From Burkholderia sp. OK233 (GTDB taxonomy: Bacteria > Pseudomonadota > Gammaproteobacteria > Burkholderiales > Burkholderiaceae), in the NCBI RefSeq assembly GCF_900230185.1, contig NZ_OCSR01000001.1, positions 4,774,001-4,838,000 on the forward strand: DNA of 64,000 nt, read 5' to 3'. Under the pieces are notes generated by a model. That model saw nothing but the letters and a program-made list of their open reading frames with translations. It was not told where the DNA came from and made no database searches. The position numbers were made by a program, and so were the translations under genes. Below, in pieces: positions 53,797-61,803 of the stretch (the first letter of the stretch is position 1; each line of letters starts with the position of its first letter).

Positions 53797-54945
53797 TCAG
53801 CGAGCGATGTTCATTGCCCGGTCGCCGAGCGATATGCCTAGATCCGTCATCAGCCTGCCGCGTTGCAACTGCTGGTTTTCCCAACGCTTGAGTACCGAAT
53901 CGATGGTCGCCCCGGCCTGCCACGTTGCCGCCAATGCAAGCGCGAGCGCATGGGCGTTGGCTGCGGCCTTCGCGGTGCTGCCGGCCGTGTGCGGCCGCGG
54001 AACCGAGGCGGCGTCGCCAAGCAGTACGACCCGGCCGAACACCATCTGCGGCACGCGCAGGTCGACGATCGGTTGCATAAACGGTTCTTCGGTCGCATCG
54101 ACGAGCGCGCGAAATGTCGGTGCAAGCAGCGTTTTCGCTTCATCTCGAAGCTGCTCGATGTCGGCGTTCTTGGTTGTGCCCGGCGGCAGCGAGAATGGGC
54201 GCGCGGCGCCGTGACGGTCTACCAGAAGTTTGTCGAGTTCGTCGCGCCCGTATTTGCGGTACCACACCCAGTTCCAGCGACGCTCGCCGACCACGGTCGA
54301 GTCGTCCTCACCTGGAATCAGATAGGCGAGGGCCGAGTGATCGCGGCCCTGCTGAAACGTAAAGCGGTCGCGCAGCGTATCCGCTGCGCGCAGCGGCAGA
54401 TCGGGCTCTGCAACGAGTCCGCGCCATGCCACATAGCCTGCGTAAGCCGGAACGATCTCGGGCAGCAGGCGCCGTCTAAGTGTCGAGCGTATGCCGTCGG
54501 CGCCGATCAGCAGATCGGCCCGTTCGCTGCGCCCGCTTTCGAACTGCGCGACGATCTGCTCGCCCTCCATCCGGAAGTCGGCAAACGTCTCGCCCGTATG
54601 GAGGGATTGCCCGGGCAACGCATCTCTCATGGCCCGGTACAGCAGGCTCCAGGAGGTCTGCATTTGCGGCATGAACAGTTGCTCGACGCGATTGTCTTCG
54701 CGGTCCAGATAGATGCGCTCGCCCGACGCCACGCCCGGAGGATCGGGCAATACCACACCGGCGAACTGGAGCGCATCCAGAACATCCGGCTGGAGCACGA
54801 TGCCGCCGCCGCGGCTGTCGAGTTGATTTGCCGACGTCTCGAACACGTCTACATCCCAACCGGCCGCCCGCAGTGTGGTAGACGAGAACAGTCCGCCGAG
54901 CGAACCGCCGATCACAATGGCGCGAGGTTTCTGGAGTGATCTCAT
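53797..54945 (-). CDS. FAD-dependent monooxygenase
   Basis: A 382-residue flavoprotein hydroxylase. IVIGGSLGGLFSSTTLRAAGWDVDVFE is the FAD loop, LIGADGIRSTLRRRL the DG motif, and RVVLLGDAASVPRPHTAGSTAKAAANAHAL the GD motif. It belongs to the same subgroup as the protein at 45962 and shares the WRGLV and YRKYGRDEL-like segments. It overlaps the DsbA-like gene by 4 bases, so the two are translationally coupled. A LysR gene controls the operon from the opposite side. The substrate is probably an aromatic or heteroaromatic phenol. Confidence 0.93.
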   Translation of the reverse strand: MRSLQKPRAIVIGGSLGGLFSSTTLRAAGWDVDVFETSANQLDSRGGGIVLQPDVLDALQFAGVVLPDPPGVASGERIYLDREDNRVEQLFMPQMQTSWSLLYRAMRDALPGQSLHTGETFADFRMEGEQIVAQFESGRSERADLLIGADGIRSTLRRRLLPEIVPAYAGYVAWRGLVAEPDLPLRAADTLRDRFTFQQGRDHSALAYLIPGEDDSTVVGERRWNWVWYRKYGRDELDKLLVDRHGAARPFSLPPGTTKNADIEQLRDEAKTLLAPTFRALVDATEEPFMQPIVDLRVPQMVFGRVVLLGDAASVPRPHTAGSTAKAAANAHALALALAATWQAGATIDSVLKRWENQQLQRGRLMTDLGISLGDRAMNIAR

Positions 54946-55595
54946 GCTGCGCTCCGCTGCACCGCCGAACGCAGTGCGTTGGCAAAGACGGCAGGCGGTT
55001 GTGCACCGCTGATGAGTTCGCCCGCAATCACGATGGTAGGCACTGCCTGAACGCAGAGTTTGTCTGCGTGATTGCGCGCCGCGTCGATCTCCTGATTGCC
55101 GGAAGCGGACTGCAGGTACGCGCGAACCTGGTCCGCGTCGAAAGCGTGTTCCGCGGCGATGGCGACCAGCGTGTCGAGCGAACCGATGTCGCGACCTTCT
55201 GAGAAATAAGCAGCGTAGATGCCGTGATAAAGCGCGGCGGTTTTCTGCGCTTCATGACTGTCCTGAGCGAACTGCATCAAGCGGTGCGCGAGACGCGTGT
55301 TCGGCGTGCGCAGTACCTGGTTGTAGTTGAACTGTGCGCCCGCCGTCAGACCCGCGGCCGCGACCTGCGCATCCATGCTTTGCGAACGCGCCCAACTGCC
55401 GAATTTGCGGGTTCGATAGCTGCGCCGGTCCGTGCCTTCGACCGGCATCGACGGATTCAACTCGAACGGCACATAGCGGATCGAAACGGCCGCGCCGACG
55501 CCGGAATCGACGAGTGCAGCGGCGAGATTCCGTTGGCCGATCCAGCACCACGGACAAATGAAATCGTAATTGACCTCAATCTGAATGGCTTTCAT
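54942..55595 (-). CDS. DsbA/FrnE-family oxidoreductase
   Basis: A 217-residue thioredoxin-fold protein of the 2-hydroxychromene-2-carboxylate isomerase/FrnE type. The CPWCW motif at residues 14-18 is the redox active site. LLRTPNTRLAHRLMQFAQ-like helices and AVPTIVIAGELISGAQPP with the cis-Pro follow. It has no signal peptide, so it is a cytosolic dithiol-disulfide or GSH-dependent enzyme. AGAGG precedes the ATG. It leads the monooxygenase-MFS operon. FrnE-like proteins are often found with polyketide or aromatic hydroxylases. Confidence 0.92.
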   Translation of the reverse strand: MKAIQIEVNYDFICPWCWIGQRNLAAALVDSGVGAAVSIRYVPFELNPSMPVEGTDRRSYRTRKFGSWARSQSMDAQVAAAGLTAGAQFNYNQVLRTPNTRLAHRLMQFAQDSHEAQKTAALYHGIYAAYFSEGRDIGSLDTLVAIAAEHAFDADQVRAYLQSASGNQEIDAARNHADKLCVQAVPTIVIAGELISGAQPPAVFANALRSAVQRSAA

Positions 55596-55674
55596 GTTGC
55601 ACCTCTCACTAGGTAACGTAAGCAGCTTAATCGTTGCGAGAAGCTTGCTGAATGGGTCTAAAATGCAATCCAAC

Positions 55675-55691
55675 GTTGCGTCCAGCGCAAC
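55675..55691. promoter_or_regulatory. LysR-type T-N11-A site GTTGCG-N5-CGCAAC
   Basis: Perfect 6-bp arms around a 5-base spacer form a T-N11-A box between the DsbA-like operon and the divergent LysR gene. A further GTTGCG half-site lies at 55633. The arrangement fits a LysR activator binding site for the operon. Confidence 0.6.
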
Positions 55692-55713
55692 CAAACCATC
55701 GTTAAGGCCGTTC

Positions 55714-56646
55714 ATGGACAAGCTCCTCGCCCTGAATACGTTGCTGGAAGTGGCCGACGCCGGCGGCTTTTCAAAGGCTGCCCGGCGTCTGGGCGTGGCC
55801 ACCTCGTCGGTCACGCGCCTGATGGATTCGCTGGAGGCCGCGCTGGGTACCGCGCTTCTAACCCGCACACCGAGAAAGGTCAGTCTCACTGACGCCGGCA
55901 TTGCGTACGTCGAACAGGTGGGCAAGGTGCTGGACGACCTGGCAGAAGCGGACGAGAGCGTGTTCGATAGTGGCGCTTCGCCGGTCGGCGCGCTTCGTAT
56001 CGCGGTGCCCTCCACCTACAGCCGACTGCGGCTCGCTCCGCATCTCGCGGCTTTCCTGTCCGACTATCCGCGCGTGTTTCTCGACGTCGTCGTGGCCGAT
56101 CATTACGCCGATCTCGCGCTCGACAGAATCGACGTTGCGATACGGATCGGCTTGCCTAACCGCGACGCCAACCTGATCATCAGAAAGCTGGCGGACAATC
56201 CGCGCTATGTCGTTGCCAGCCACGACTACCTCGAACGCAGCGGCATGCCGCAAACGCCACAGGCACTGGATGCGCACGAGTGCCTTCGCGTCGCATACGG
56301 CGGCGGCTATCGAACACGCCAGGTCTGGACCTTCCGCCGCGAAGCCGTGGAGGAGCGGGTCGAGGTTCGCGTTGAAGTGCGCGGCCATCTGCTGTCGAAC
56401 AGTCTCGACATCCTGCTTGACGCCGTGCTGGCGGGGCGTGGCATCGCGTTGCTGCCTGAATGGCTGGTCGCCGCCGACATTCGCGCGGGACGTCTGATGC
56501 GCCTGTTTCAGAACTTCGAGGCGAGTCCCCATAAAGGCGACGCAGTCGTCTATGCAGCGTATCTGCCCAATCGCCGCCACTCCAGCAAAGTGCGCGCACT
56601 CGTTCAGTTTCTCGAATCGCGGGTTCACACTTCACTGGAAGGTTGA
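55714..56646 (+). CDS. LysR-type transcriptional regulator
   Basis: A 310-residue regulator. The winged helix is at about residues 3-60 (GGFSKAARRLGVATSSVTRLMDSLEAAL) and the effector domain from about 92 (GALRIAVPSTYSRLRLAPHLAAFLSDYPRVFLDVV, DVAIRIGLPNRDANLIIRKL), like CrgA-type members. An earlier ATG at 55663 would add 17 residues, but AAGG 7 bases before this ATG and the family start MDKLLALNTLLEV decide it. It is divergent from the DsbA-like, monooxygenase and MFS genes, with a T-N11-A box between. Confidence 0.93.
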   Translation: MDKLLALNTLLEVADAGGFSKAARRLGVATSSVTRLMDSLEAALGTALLTRTPRKVSLTDAGIAYVEQVGKVLDDLAEADESVFDSGASPVGALRIAVPSTYSRLRLAPHLAAFLSDYPRVFLDVVVADHYADLALDRIDVAIRIGLPNRDANLIIRKLADNPRYVVASHDYLERSGMPQTPQALDAHECLRVAYGGGYRTRQVWTFRREAVEERVEVRVEVRGHLLSNSLDILLDAVLAGRGIALLPEWLVAADIRAGRLMRLFQNFEASPHKGDAVVYAAYLPNRRHSSKVRALVQFLESRVHTSLEG

Positions 56647-56692
56647 GCCACGGCGTGCTCACGCCTTGCAAGCGTCTTCGCATCGCGCAGCG

Positions 56693-57211
56693 TTATGCGT
56701 GACGTCCCGATTCGAACAGGAACCACACGCGCTGTTCTGCTTCGTCGATCCAGTTTTCGAGCAGACTCGCAGTCGCGACATCGTTGTACTCGCCGCACAG
56801 CGAATGCGTCTCGCGCATGTAGCCGGCGAGCGCCAGATTGTCCTCGCGCAATTCGGCCAGCATGTCGCTGGGCGTCACGAAGTCAGCGTCGTTGTCGAGA
56901 ATCCGTTGCAGCTTCGTGATCTGGCCGGTGGAGTGCAGTGTTTTTCCGCCTACCTTGCGTGCGCGTTCCGCGATCAGGTCCGTCGTCGCGAAGATCTGGT
57001 CTGACTGCTCGTCGAGCAGTAGGTGATAGTCGCGGAAGTACGGCCCCGACATATGCCAGTGGAAGTTCTTCGTCTTCAGATACACCGCGAACACGTCGGC
57101 TAGCAAGGTCGTCAAAGCGGCGGCAATATCGCGGGTTGCCTCTTCGGTCAGGCGAGTCGGCGTTCTAAGCGGGGCGGCGCGATGGGCTGCTGCGGTAAAT
57201 GCTTCTTTCAT
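56693..57211 (-). CDS. dps: Dps-type DNA-protection ferritin
   Basis: A 172-residue ferritin-like protein that would form a dodecamer, bind iron and protect DNA from peroxide. KNFHWHMSGPYFRDYHLLLDEQSDQIFATTDLIAERARKVG holds the ferroxidase residues at the dimer interface (His, His, Asp, Glu). The basic N-terminus suits DNA binding. AAGGA lies before the ATG. It converges on the LysR gene. Its 306-base upstream region also holds the TTAA-N6-TTAA box of the isochorismatase gene, which points away from it. Confidence 0.94.
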   Translation of the reverse strand: MKEAFTAAAHRAAPLRTPTRLTEEATRDIAAALTTLLADVFAVYLKTKNFHWHMSGPYFRDYHLLLDEQSDQIFATTDLIAERARKVGGKTLHSTGQITKLQRILDNDADFVTPSDMLAELREDNLALAGYMRETHSLCGEYNDVATASLLENWIDEAEQRVWFLFESGRHA

Positions 57212-57384
57212 AGCGAGTCCTTTGACGTGTCGATAGATACAACGTGTGAGTTCATGAATCCGGCAGCTTGCATTGTAGGAATGCAGTTCATATAAAGTCC
57301 TGCAAAAAACATGAAATGTTCTGAGCCGTAAATAAAGATGGTCCGTGTCGCGATCGGTCGCGGATATCTTCCTGCGTGTTTTAT

Positions 57385-57398
57385 TTAAGAACTATTAA
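57385..57398 (+). promoter_or_regulatory. TTAA-N6-TTAA box upstream of the isochorismatase gene
   Basis: TTAA at 57385 and 57395, exactly 10 bp apart, reads TTAAGAACTATTAAGGATTTC, about 120 bases before the hydrolase start. The 306-base Dps-isochorismatase gap otherwise holds only AT-rich sequence and the Dps upstream region. Confidence 0.6.
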
Positions 57399-57517
57399 GG
57401 ATTTCGCCAAGGACTGGGTGAAAAGCTGTGGATAGACTGGGTTTTAGTTTTTCTCGCACTCCAAGCGAGTGCGGCCTGTCCTCTCATGTTCACTCAATCT
57501 TTAGGATGTACAAAGCC

Positions 57518-58207
57518 ATGGCAAATCCGAAACTTGAAGTCCTGACGCCTGCAAACTCGCAGATCATCTTCATCGACCAACAGCCGCAAATGGCTTTTGG
57601 GGTCCAGTCCATCGACCGTCAGGTACTTAAGAACAACGTAGTAGGACTCGCGAAGGCAGCGCGGGTGTTTAACATTCCTACCACTATTACGACAGTGGAA
57701 TCCGAAAGTTTTTCTGGCTATACGTACCCGGAGTTGCTGGACGTATTTCCGGGGCACAAAGTGCTCGAACGCTCGTCCATGAACTCGTGGGACGACCAGA
57801 AGGTTCGTGACTCGCTTGCTGCAAATGGCCGAAAAAAGGTGGTGGTGGCAGGTCTGTGGACTGAGGTTTGCAACAACACGTTCGCGCTTTGCGCCATGGC
57901 CGAAGGTGACTACGAAATCTACATGGTCGCCGACGCGTCGGGCGGCACGTCGAAGGACGCGCATGACTATGCAATGCAGCGAATGATTCAGGCCGGCGTG
58001 GTTCCGATGACCTGGCAACAGGTGCTGCTCGAATGGCAACGCGATTGGGCGCACAAAGAGACTTACAACGAAGTCATGGCGATTGCCAAAGAGCATTCGG
58101 GGGCGTACGGGATGGGCGTGGACTATGCCTACACCATGGTGCACAAGGCTCCCCAGCGCGCGGCGGGGACGCACGAGGTTCTGGCACCGGTGCCTGCAAA
58201 GAAGTAA
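57518..58207 (+). CDS. isochorismatase-family hydrolase
   Basis: A 229-residue cysteine hydrolase. Asp20 in IIFIDQQPQ and Cys118 in VAGLWTEVCNNTFALCA with a lysine between (in the KVLERSSMNSWDDQKVRDSL to NGRKK region) form the expected Asp-Lys-Cys triad. The family includes nicotinamidase, N-carbamoylsarcosine amidase and ring-opening amidases. An ATG four codons earlier lacks a ribosome site; AGGA lies about 11 bases before this one. The gene is followed by an amidohydrolase 76 bases on and preceded by a TTAA box. Confidence 0.9.
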   Translation: MANPKLEVLTPANSQIIFIDQQPQMAFGVQSIDRQVLKNNVVGLAKAARVFNIPTTITTVESESFSGYTYPELLDVFPGHKVLERSSMNSWDDQKVRDSLAANGRKKVVVAGLWTEVCNNTFALCAMAEGDYEIYMVADASGGTSKDAHDYAMQRMIQAGVVPMTWQQVLLEWQRDWAHKETYNEVMAIAKEHSGAYGMGVDYAYTMVHKAPQRAAGTHEVLAPVPAKK

Positions 58208-58241
58208 ACAGTCGCGACGAGCGCCCGCTTCCCATGAATAA

Positions 58242-58264
58242 GCTCCGCGCGTGAAAAGCGGAGC
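58242..58264. other. intercistronic hairpin GCTCCGC/GCGGAGC
   Basis: A perfect 7-bp GC-rich stem with a 9-base loop ends 19 bases before the amidohydrolase start. No T-run follows. It could set differential expression between the isochorismatase and amidohydrolase genes. Confidence 0.4.
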
Positions 58265-58283
58265 GCTCCCTATGAGGATCGTC

Positions 58284-60152
58284 ATGACTTCCAATACTTC
58301 CGCGCCGACGCCGGCCGAAGTTGTCTTCTTCAATGGCAAGATCGCCACCCAGGACGACAAGCGCTCTTTCGCCGATGCGCTCGCCGTCGCGAACGGCCGC
58401 ATTATCGCTTCGGGATCTCGCGACGCCGTGATGCGGCACGTGAACGACAACACGCGGCAGGTCGACCTCAAAGGCCGCACTGTCATTCCCGGTCTGAACG
58501 ACTCCCACCTGCACATTATTCGCGGCGGGTTGAACTTCAACATGGAGTTGCGCTGGGACGGTGTGCCCTCGCTGGCGGACGCGCTCGACATGCTGAAGAA
58601 GCAGGTGGCCCGCACGCCGGCGCCGCAATGGGTCCGCGTGGTGGGCGGCTGGAACGAATTCCAGTTCGCCGAGCGGCGCGGCCCGACGCTCGAAGAAATC
58701 AACGCGATTGCACCGGACACGCCCGTTTTCATCCTGCACCTGTATGACAGCGCGCTGTTGAACGCGGCAGCGCTGCGGGCCGTCGGCTACACGAAGGACA
58801 CGCCCAATCCTCCTGGCGGCGAGATCCAGCGCGACAAGCGCGGCAATCCGACAGGCATGCTCATCGCGCGGCCGAACGCCGGGCTGCTGTACGCCACGCT
58901 GTCGAAAGGCCCGAAGCTCGCGCCAGATGATCAGCGAAATTCCACCCGGCACTTCATGCGCGAGCTCAACCGCCTCGGCGTGACGAGCGCGATCGACGCG
59001 GGCGGCGGCTATCAGGCCTATCCGGACGACTACGCCGTCATTATGGACATGGCGAAGCAAAACGAACTGACCGTGCGGATTGCGTACAACCTGTTCACGC
59101 AGAATGCGAAAAAAGAAATCGAGGATTTCGCGAAGTGGGTGAAGGTGACGAAGCCCGGCGAAGGTGACGATTTCCTGCGCGTCAACGGTGCCGGCGAAAT
59201 GCTGGTGTTTTCGGCCGCCGACTTCGAAGACTTTCTCGAACCGCGGCCGGATCTGCCGGACACGCTCGAAAACGAGCTGGAAGCCGTCGTGAAGCTGCTG
59301 GTGGCGAACCGCTGGCCGTTCCGTCTTCACGCGACGTACAACGAGTCGATCGAGCGCTTCCTGAATGTATTCGAACGCGTGAACGCCGAGATTCCGTTCA
59401 ACGGACTGCGCTGGTTCTTCGACCACTGCGAGACCATCACGCAACAAAATATCGACCGTGTGCGCGCGCTCGGCGGCGGCATTGCGATCCAGCACCGGAT
59501 GGCCTATCAGGGCGAGTACTTCATCCAGCAATATGGTGAAGAGGCTGTGAAGCGCACCCCGCCCATTCGCCACATGCTCGATGCCGGACTGCCCGTCGGC
59601 GCGGGGACGGACGCTACGCGCGTCGCGAGTTTCAATCCATTCGTTTCACTCTACTGGATGGTGTCGGGCAAGACGGTCGGTGGCACGGCCATGTATTCCA
59701 GCGAGAACCGTCTGGACCGGATGGAAGCGCTGCGCCGCTACACGGTAGGCAGCGCATGGTTCTCGAACGAGGAAGAGCGCAAAGGCGCGCTGGTTCCCGG
59801 CCAGTTCGCGGATTTCGCGGTACTCAGCGATGACTACTTTACCGTCGACGAGAGCCGCATCAAGTTCCTGACCTCGGCGATGACGGTGGTGGGTGGCAAG
59901 GTTGTGTATGCCGATGATGAATTCGCGCCGCTCGCACCGCCCGACCTGCCGGTTAGCCCCTCGTGGTCACCGGTCGCGGAATTCGGCGGCTATAGCCGTT
60001 ACAAGCCGACTGCGGTGGCGTGCGTGGATGGCTGTGTGAATCTGTGCGGCGTACATGCGCACGCACATGGTTGGGCGTGGCGTAAAAACGTGCCTGTCAG
60101 CGACTCCAACGGTTTCTGGGGCGCGTTGGGTTGTAGCTGTTTCGCGTTCTGA
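58284..60152 (+). CDS. amidohydrolase family protein, YtcJ-like
   Basis: A 622-residue metal-dependent amidohydrolase. IPGLNDSHLHI provides the HxH metal ligands, WRFDHCET-like WFFDHCETIT and AIQHRMAYQG other histidines, and VGAGTDATRVASFNPFVSLYWMVSG the late Asp. Such enzymes hydrolyse amide or imide bonds, though the true substrate is seldom known. The ATG with GAGGA 5 bases before it is preferred over in-frame starts at 58251 (GTG) and 58272. The last 45 residues are Cys/His-rich and unusual (CVDGCVNLCGVHAHAHGW). It follows the isochorismatase gene closely, suggesting two successive hydrolyses. Confidence 0.9.
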   Translation: MTSNTSAPTPAEVVFFNGKIATQDDKRSFADALAVANGRIIASGSRDAVMRHVNDNTRQVDLKGRTVIPGLNDSHLHIIRGGLNFNMELRWDGVPSLADALDMLKKQVARTPAPQWVRVVGGWNEFQFAERRGPTLEEINAIAPDTPVFILHLYDSALLNAAALRAVGYTKDTPNPPGGEIQRDKRGNPTGMLIARPNAGLLYATLSKGPKLAPDDQRNSTRHFMRELNRLGVTSAIDAGGGYQAYPDDYAVIMDMAKQNELTVRIAYNLFTQNAKKEIEDFAKWVKVTKPGEGDDFLRVNGAGEMLVFSAADFEDFLEPRPDLPDTLENELEAVVKLLVANRWPFRLHATYNESIERFLNVFERVNAEIPFNGLRWFFDHCETITQQNIDRVRALGGGIAIQHRMAYQGEYFIQQYGEEAVKRTPPIRHMLDAGLPVGAGTDATRVASFNPFVSLYWMVSGKTVGGTAMYSSENRLDRMEALRRYTVGSAWFSNEEERKGALVPGQFADFAVLSDDYFTVDESRIKFLTSAMTVVGGKVVYADDEFAPLAPPDLPVSPSWSPVAEFGGYSRYKPTAVACVDGCVNLCGVHAHAHGWAWRKNVPVSDSNGFWGALGCSCFAF

Positions 60153-60191
60153 CATCCCCAGGTTGGTGCCACCAGGCTAGCGAGGACCACC

Positions 60192-61661
60192 ATGCCGACC
60201 CTGACTGACGGAGTGCTGTTTGGCATAGGCATACTGGTTCTCGATTTCCTCGCCTGGCGTTTCATGGACCGCACGAGCGAGCAGGTGCGTCTGGCGTTCC
60301 GGGCGCTCCTGTTTGGTTTGTCGACCTACGTGCTGTTCAGTTCTGGCATGAATCCGTTGCGCGCGGCGCCCTGGGAATCCGAGCCGCTGCGCCATCTTCT
60401 CGCGCAAGTGCTGGAGGTTGTGTGGTGGCTGCAGGGCGCGCGCCTCGTGACCGTCATGCTGGATCGTGCAGTGTTACCCGAGACGTGGCACAAGGAGCGT
60501 CTGTTTCAGGATGTGCTCGGCGCGCTCGTGTTTCTGGCTGCAGCGGTCGGAGCGATTGCTTTTGTGTTGCAACTGCCTGTGCGCGGCCTGCTCGCAACGT
60601 CCGGGGCGGTAGCGGTCGTGCTGGGCCTTGCGATTCAGAGCACGCTCAACGACGTGTTTTCCGGTGTGGTCCTGAACGCTACTCAGCCCTTTCACATTGG
60701 CGATTGGGTCACGATCGGCGATGTCGAAGGGAAGGTGGTCGAGAGTAACTGGCGCGCGACCAGTCTGCTGAACGGCCAGGGCAATATCGTCGTGATTCCC
60801 AATAGCGTGGCGGCGCGCGCCAATATCGTCAACGCGAATGAACCGGCGCATACGCACGGCATTAGTGTGGTGCTACCGGTCAAGCCATCGATCCGGCCGG
60901 CAATCGTGCTGGAGGCGCTCGCCAACGCCGCCGCCAGCTCAGAAAATGTCTTGAGCGAGCCTAAGCCACTGGTGAGTGTGCGCCGTGCCACGAGCGACTC
61001 GATCGAGTACGAGATTGTCTGCTACGTCGACGCACTGAGCAAAAAGACCGGTGTGCGCAACGAACTGTTCGATCTCGCGTACCGGCATCTGGTCTCGCGT
61101 GGCGTCGTGTTGCATCCCTTGTCAGTACCCGAGCCTGCTACCGACGTGGCGGATCAGAGGCACCGATTGCTGCGCAACGTCATGATCTTCCAGACACTCG
61201 AGGACGACGAAGTACTGGAGCTTAACGCGAAGCTGACGAAGCACGAATTCGATGTAGCCGAGACCATTTATGCCGCGGCCGATGAGAACGGCCACGAGCT
61301 TCACATTCTCGCGCAAGGCGTCGCAAAAGTAAGCGTGCCGAAGGATGATGGTGAGATCGAACTGCGGAGGCTGTCGCCTGGCGATTCGATCGGACAGTCA
61401 GGGATTCTGGCCGGCGTCAAGACGGATGTGATCGTTCGAGCGCTGACTCGCGCCACCGTTTTCCGGCTGGATAAGGCCGCATTGACACCGATTCTCGCGC
61501 GACGCCCCGAAGTGGCCACGGAGATGTGCCGTTTACTTTCGGAACATCACGCAACCGAAAAGATGCTGCTTGAATCGCCAGCGAATGTGGACGAGACGTC
61601 AGGCGGGTTGCTGCAATGGATTCGCGACGGCGTAAGGCGATTCCATGAACTCACGATTTGA
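60192..61661 (+). CDS. MscS-type mechanosensitive channel fused to a cyclic-nucleotide-binding domain
   Basis: A 489-residue membrane protein. About five hydrophobic segments (residues 5-150) lead into the MscS pore helix and beta domain (GAVAVVLGLAIQSTLNDVFSGVVLNATQPFHIGDWVTIGDVEGKVVES-type pattern, residues about 138-190). A C-terminal cNMP-binding domain (about 345-460, NGHELHILAQGVAKVSV, ELRRLSPGDSIGQSGILAG) is characteristic of ligand-gated MscS relatives. The ATG follows AGCGAGGACC. It lies 39 bases after the amidohydrolase and may be in its operon. It could release solutes under turgor and be tuned by cAMP. Confidence 0.92.
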   Translation: MPTLTDGVLFGIGILVLDFLAWRFMDRTSEQVRLAFRALLFGLSTYVLFSSGMNPLRAAPWESEPLRHLLAQVLEVVWWLQGARLVTVMLDRAVLPETWHKERLFQDVLGALVFLAAAVGAIAFVLQLPVRGLLATSGAVAVVLGLAIQSTLNDVFSGVVLNATQPFHIGDWVTIGDVEGKVVESNWRATSLLNGQGNIVVIPNSVAARANIVNANEPAHTHGISVVLPVKPSIRPAIVLEALANAAASSENVLSEPKPLVSVRRATSDSIEYEIVCYVDALSKKTGVRNELFDLAYRHLVSRGVVLHPLSVPEPATDVADQRHRLLRNVMIFQTLEDDEVLELNAKLTKHEFDVAETIYAAADENGHELHILAQGVAKVSVPKDDGEIELRRLSPGDSIGQSGILAGVKTDVIVRALTRATVFRLDKAALTPILARRPEVATEMCRLLSEHHATEKMLLESPANVDETSGGLLQWIRDGVRRFHELTI

Positions 61662-61687
61662 GCAGGCTTACAGAACTGTCTCGTCTC

Positions 61688-61701
61688 TTAAGGGTTTTTA
61701 A
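61688..61701 (+). promoter_or_regulatory. TTAA-N6-TTAA box upstream of the second alpha/beta hydrolase
   Basis: TTAA at 61688 and 61698, exactly 10 bp apart, reads TTAAGGGTTTTTAAGAATGC, about 100 bases before the hydrolase start. Confidence 0.6.
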
Positions 61702-61803
61702 GAATGCGACAAAGTCTTTAATTGATTTATTCGCTACGCTGTATCGAACAGTTGGTAAGCGTTCCGCCGAATCGATCCAACACCATTGACCATGGAGTCT
61801 CAC

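Noticed and set aside
61792..61803. ATG start for the alpha/beta hydrolase
   Set aside because: It has no ribosome site, whereas the GTG at 61804 has GGAG 6 bases upstream and the family start residue.
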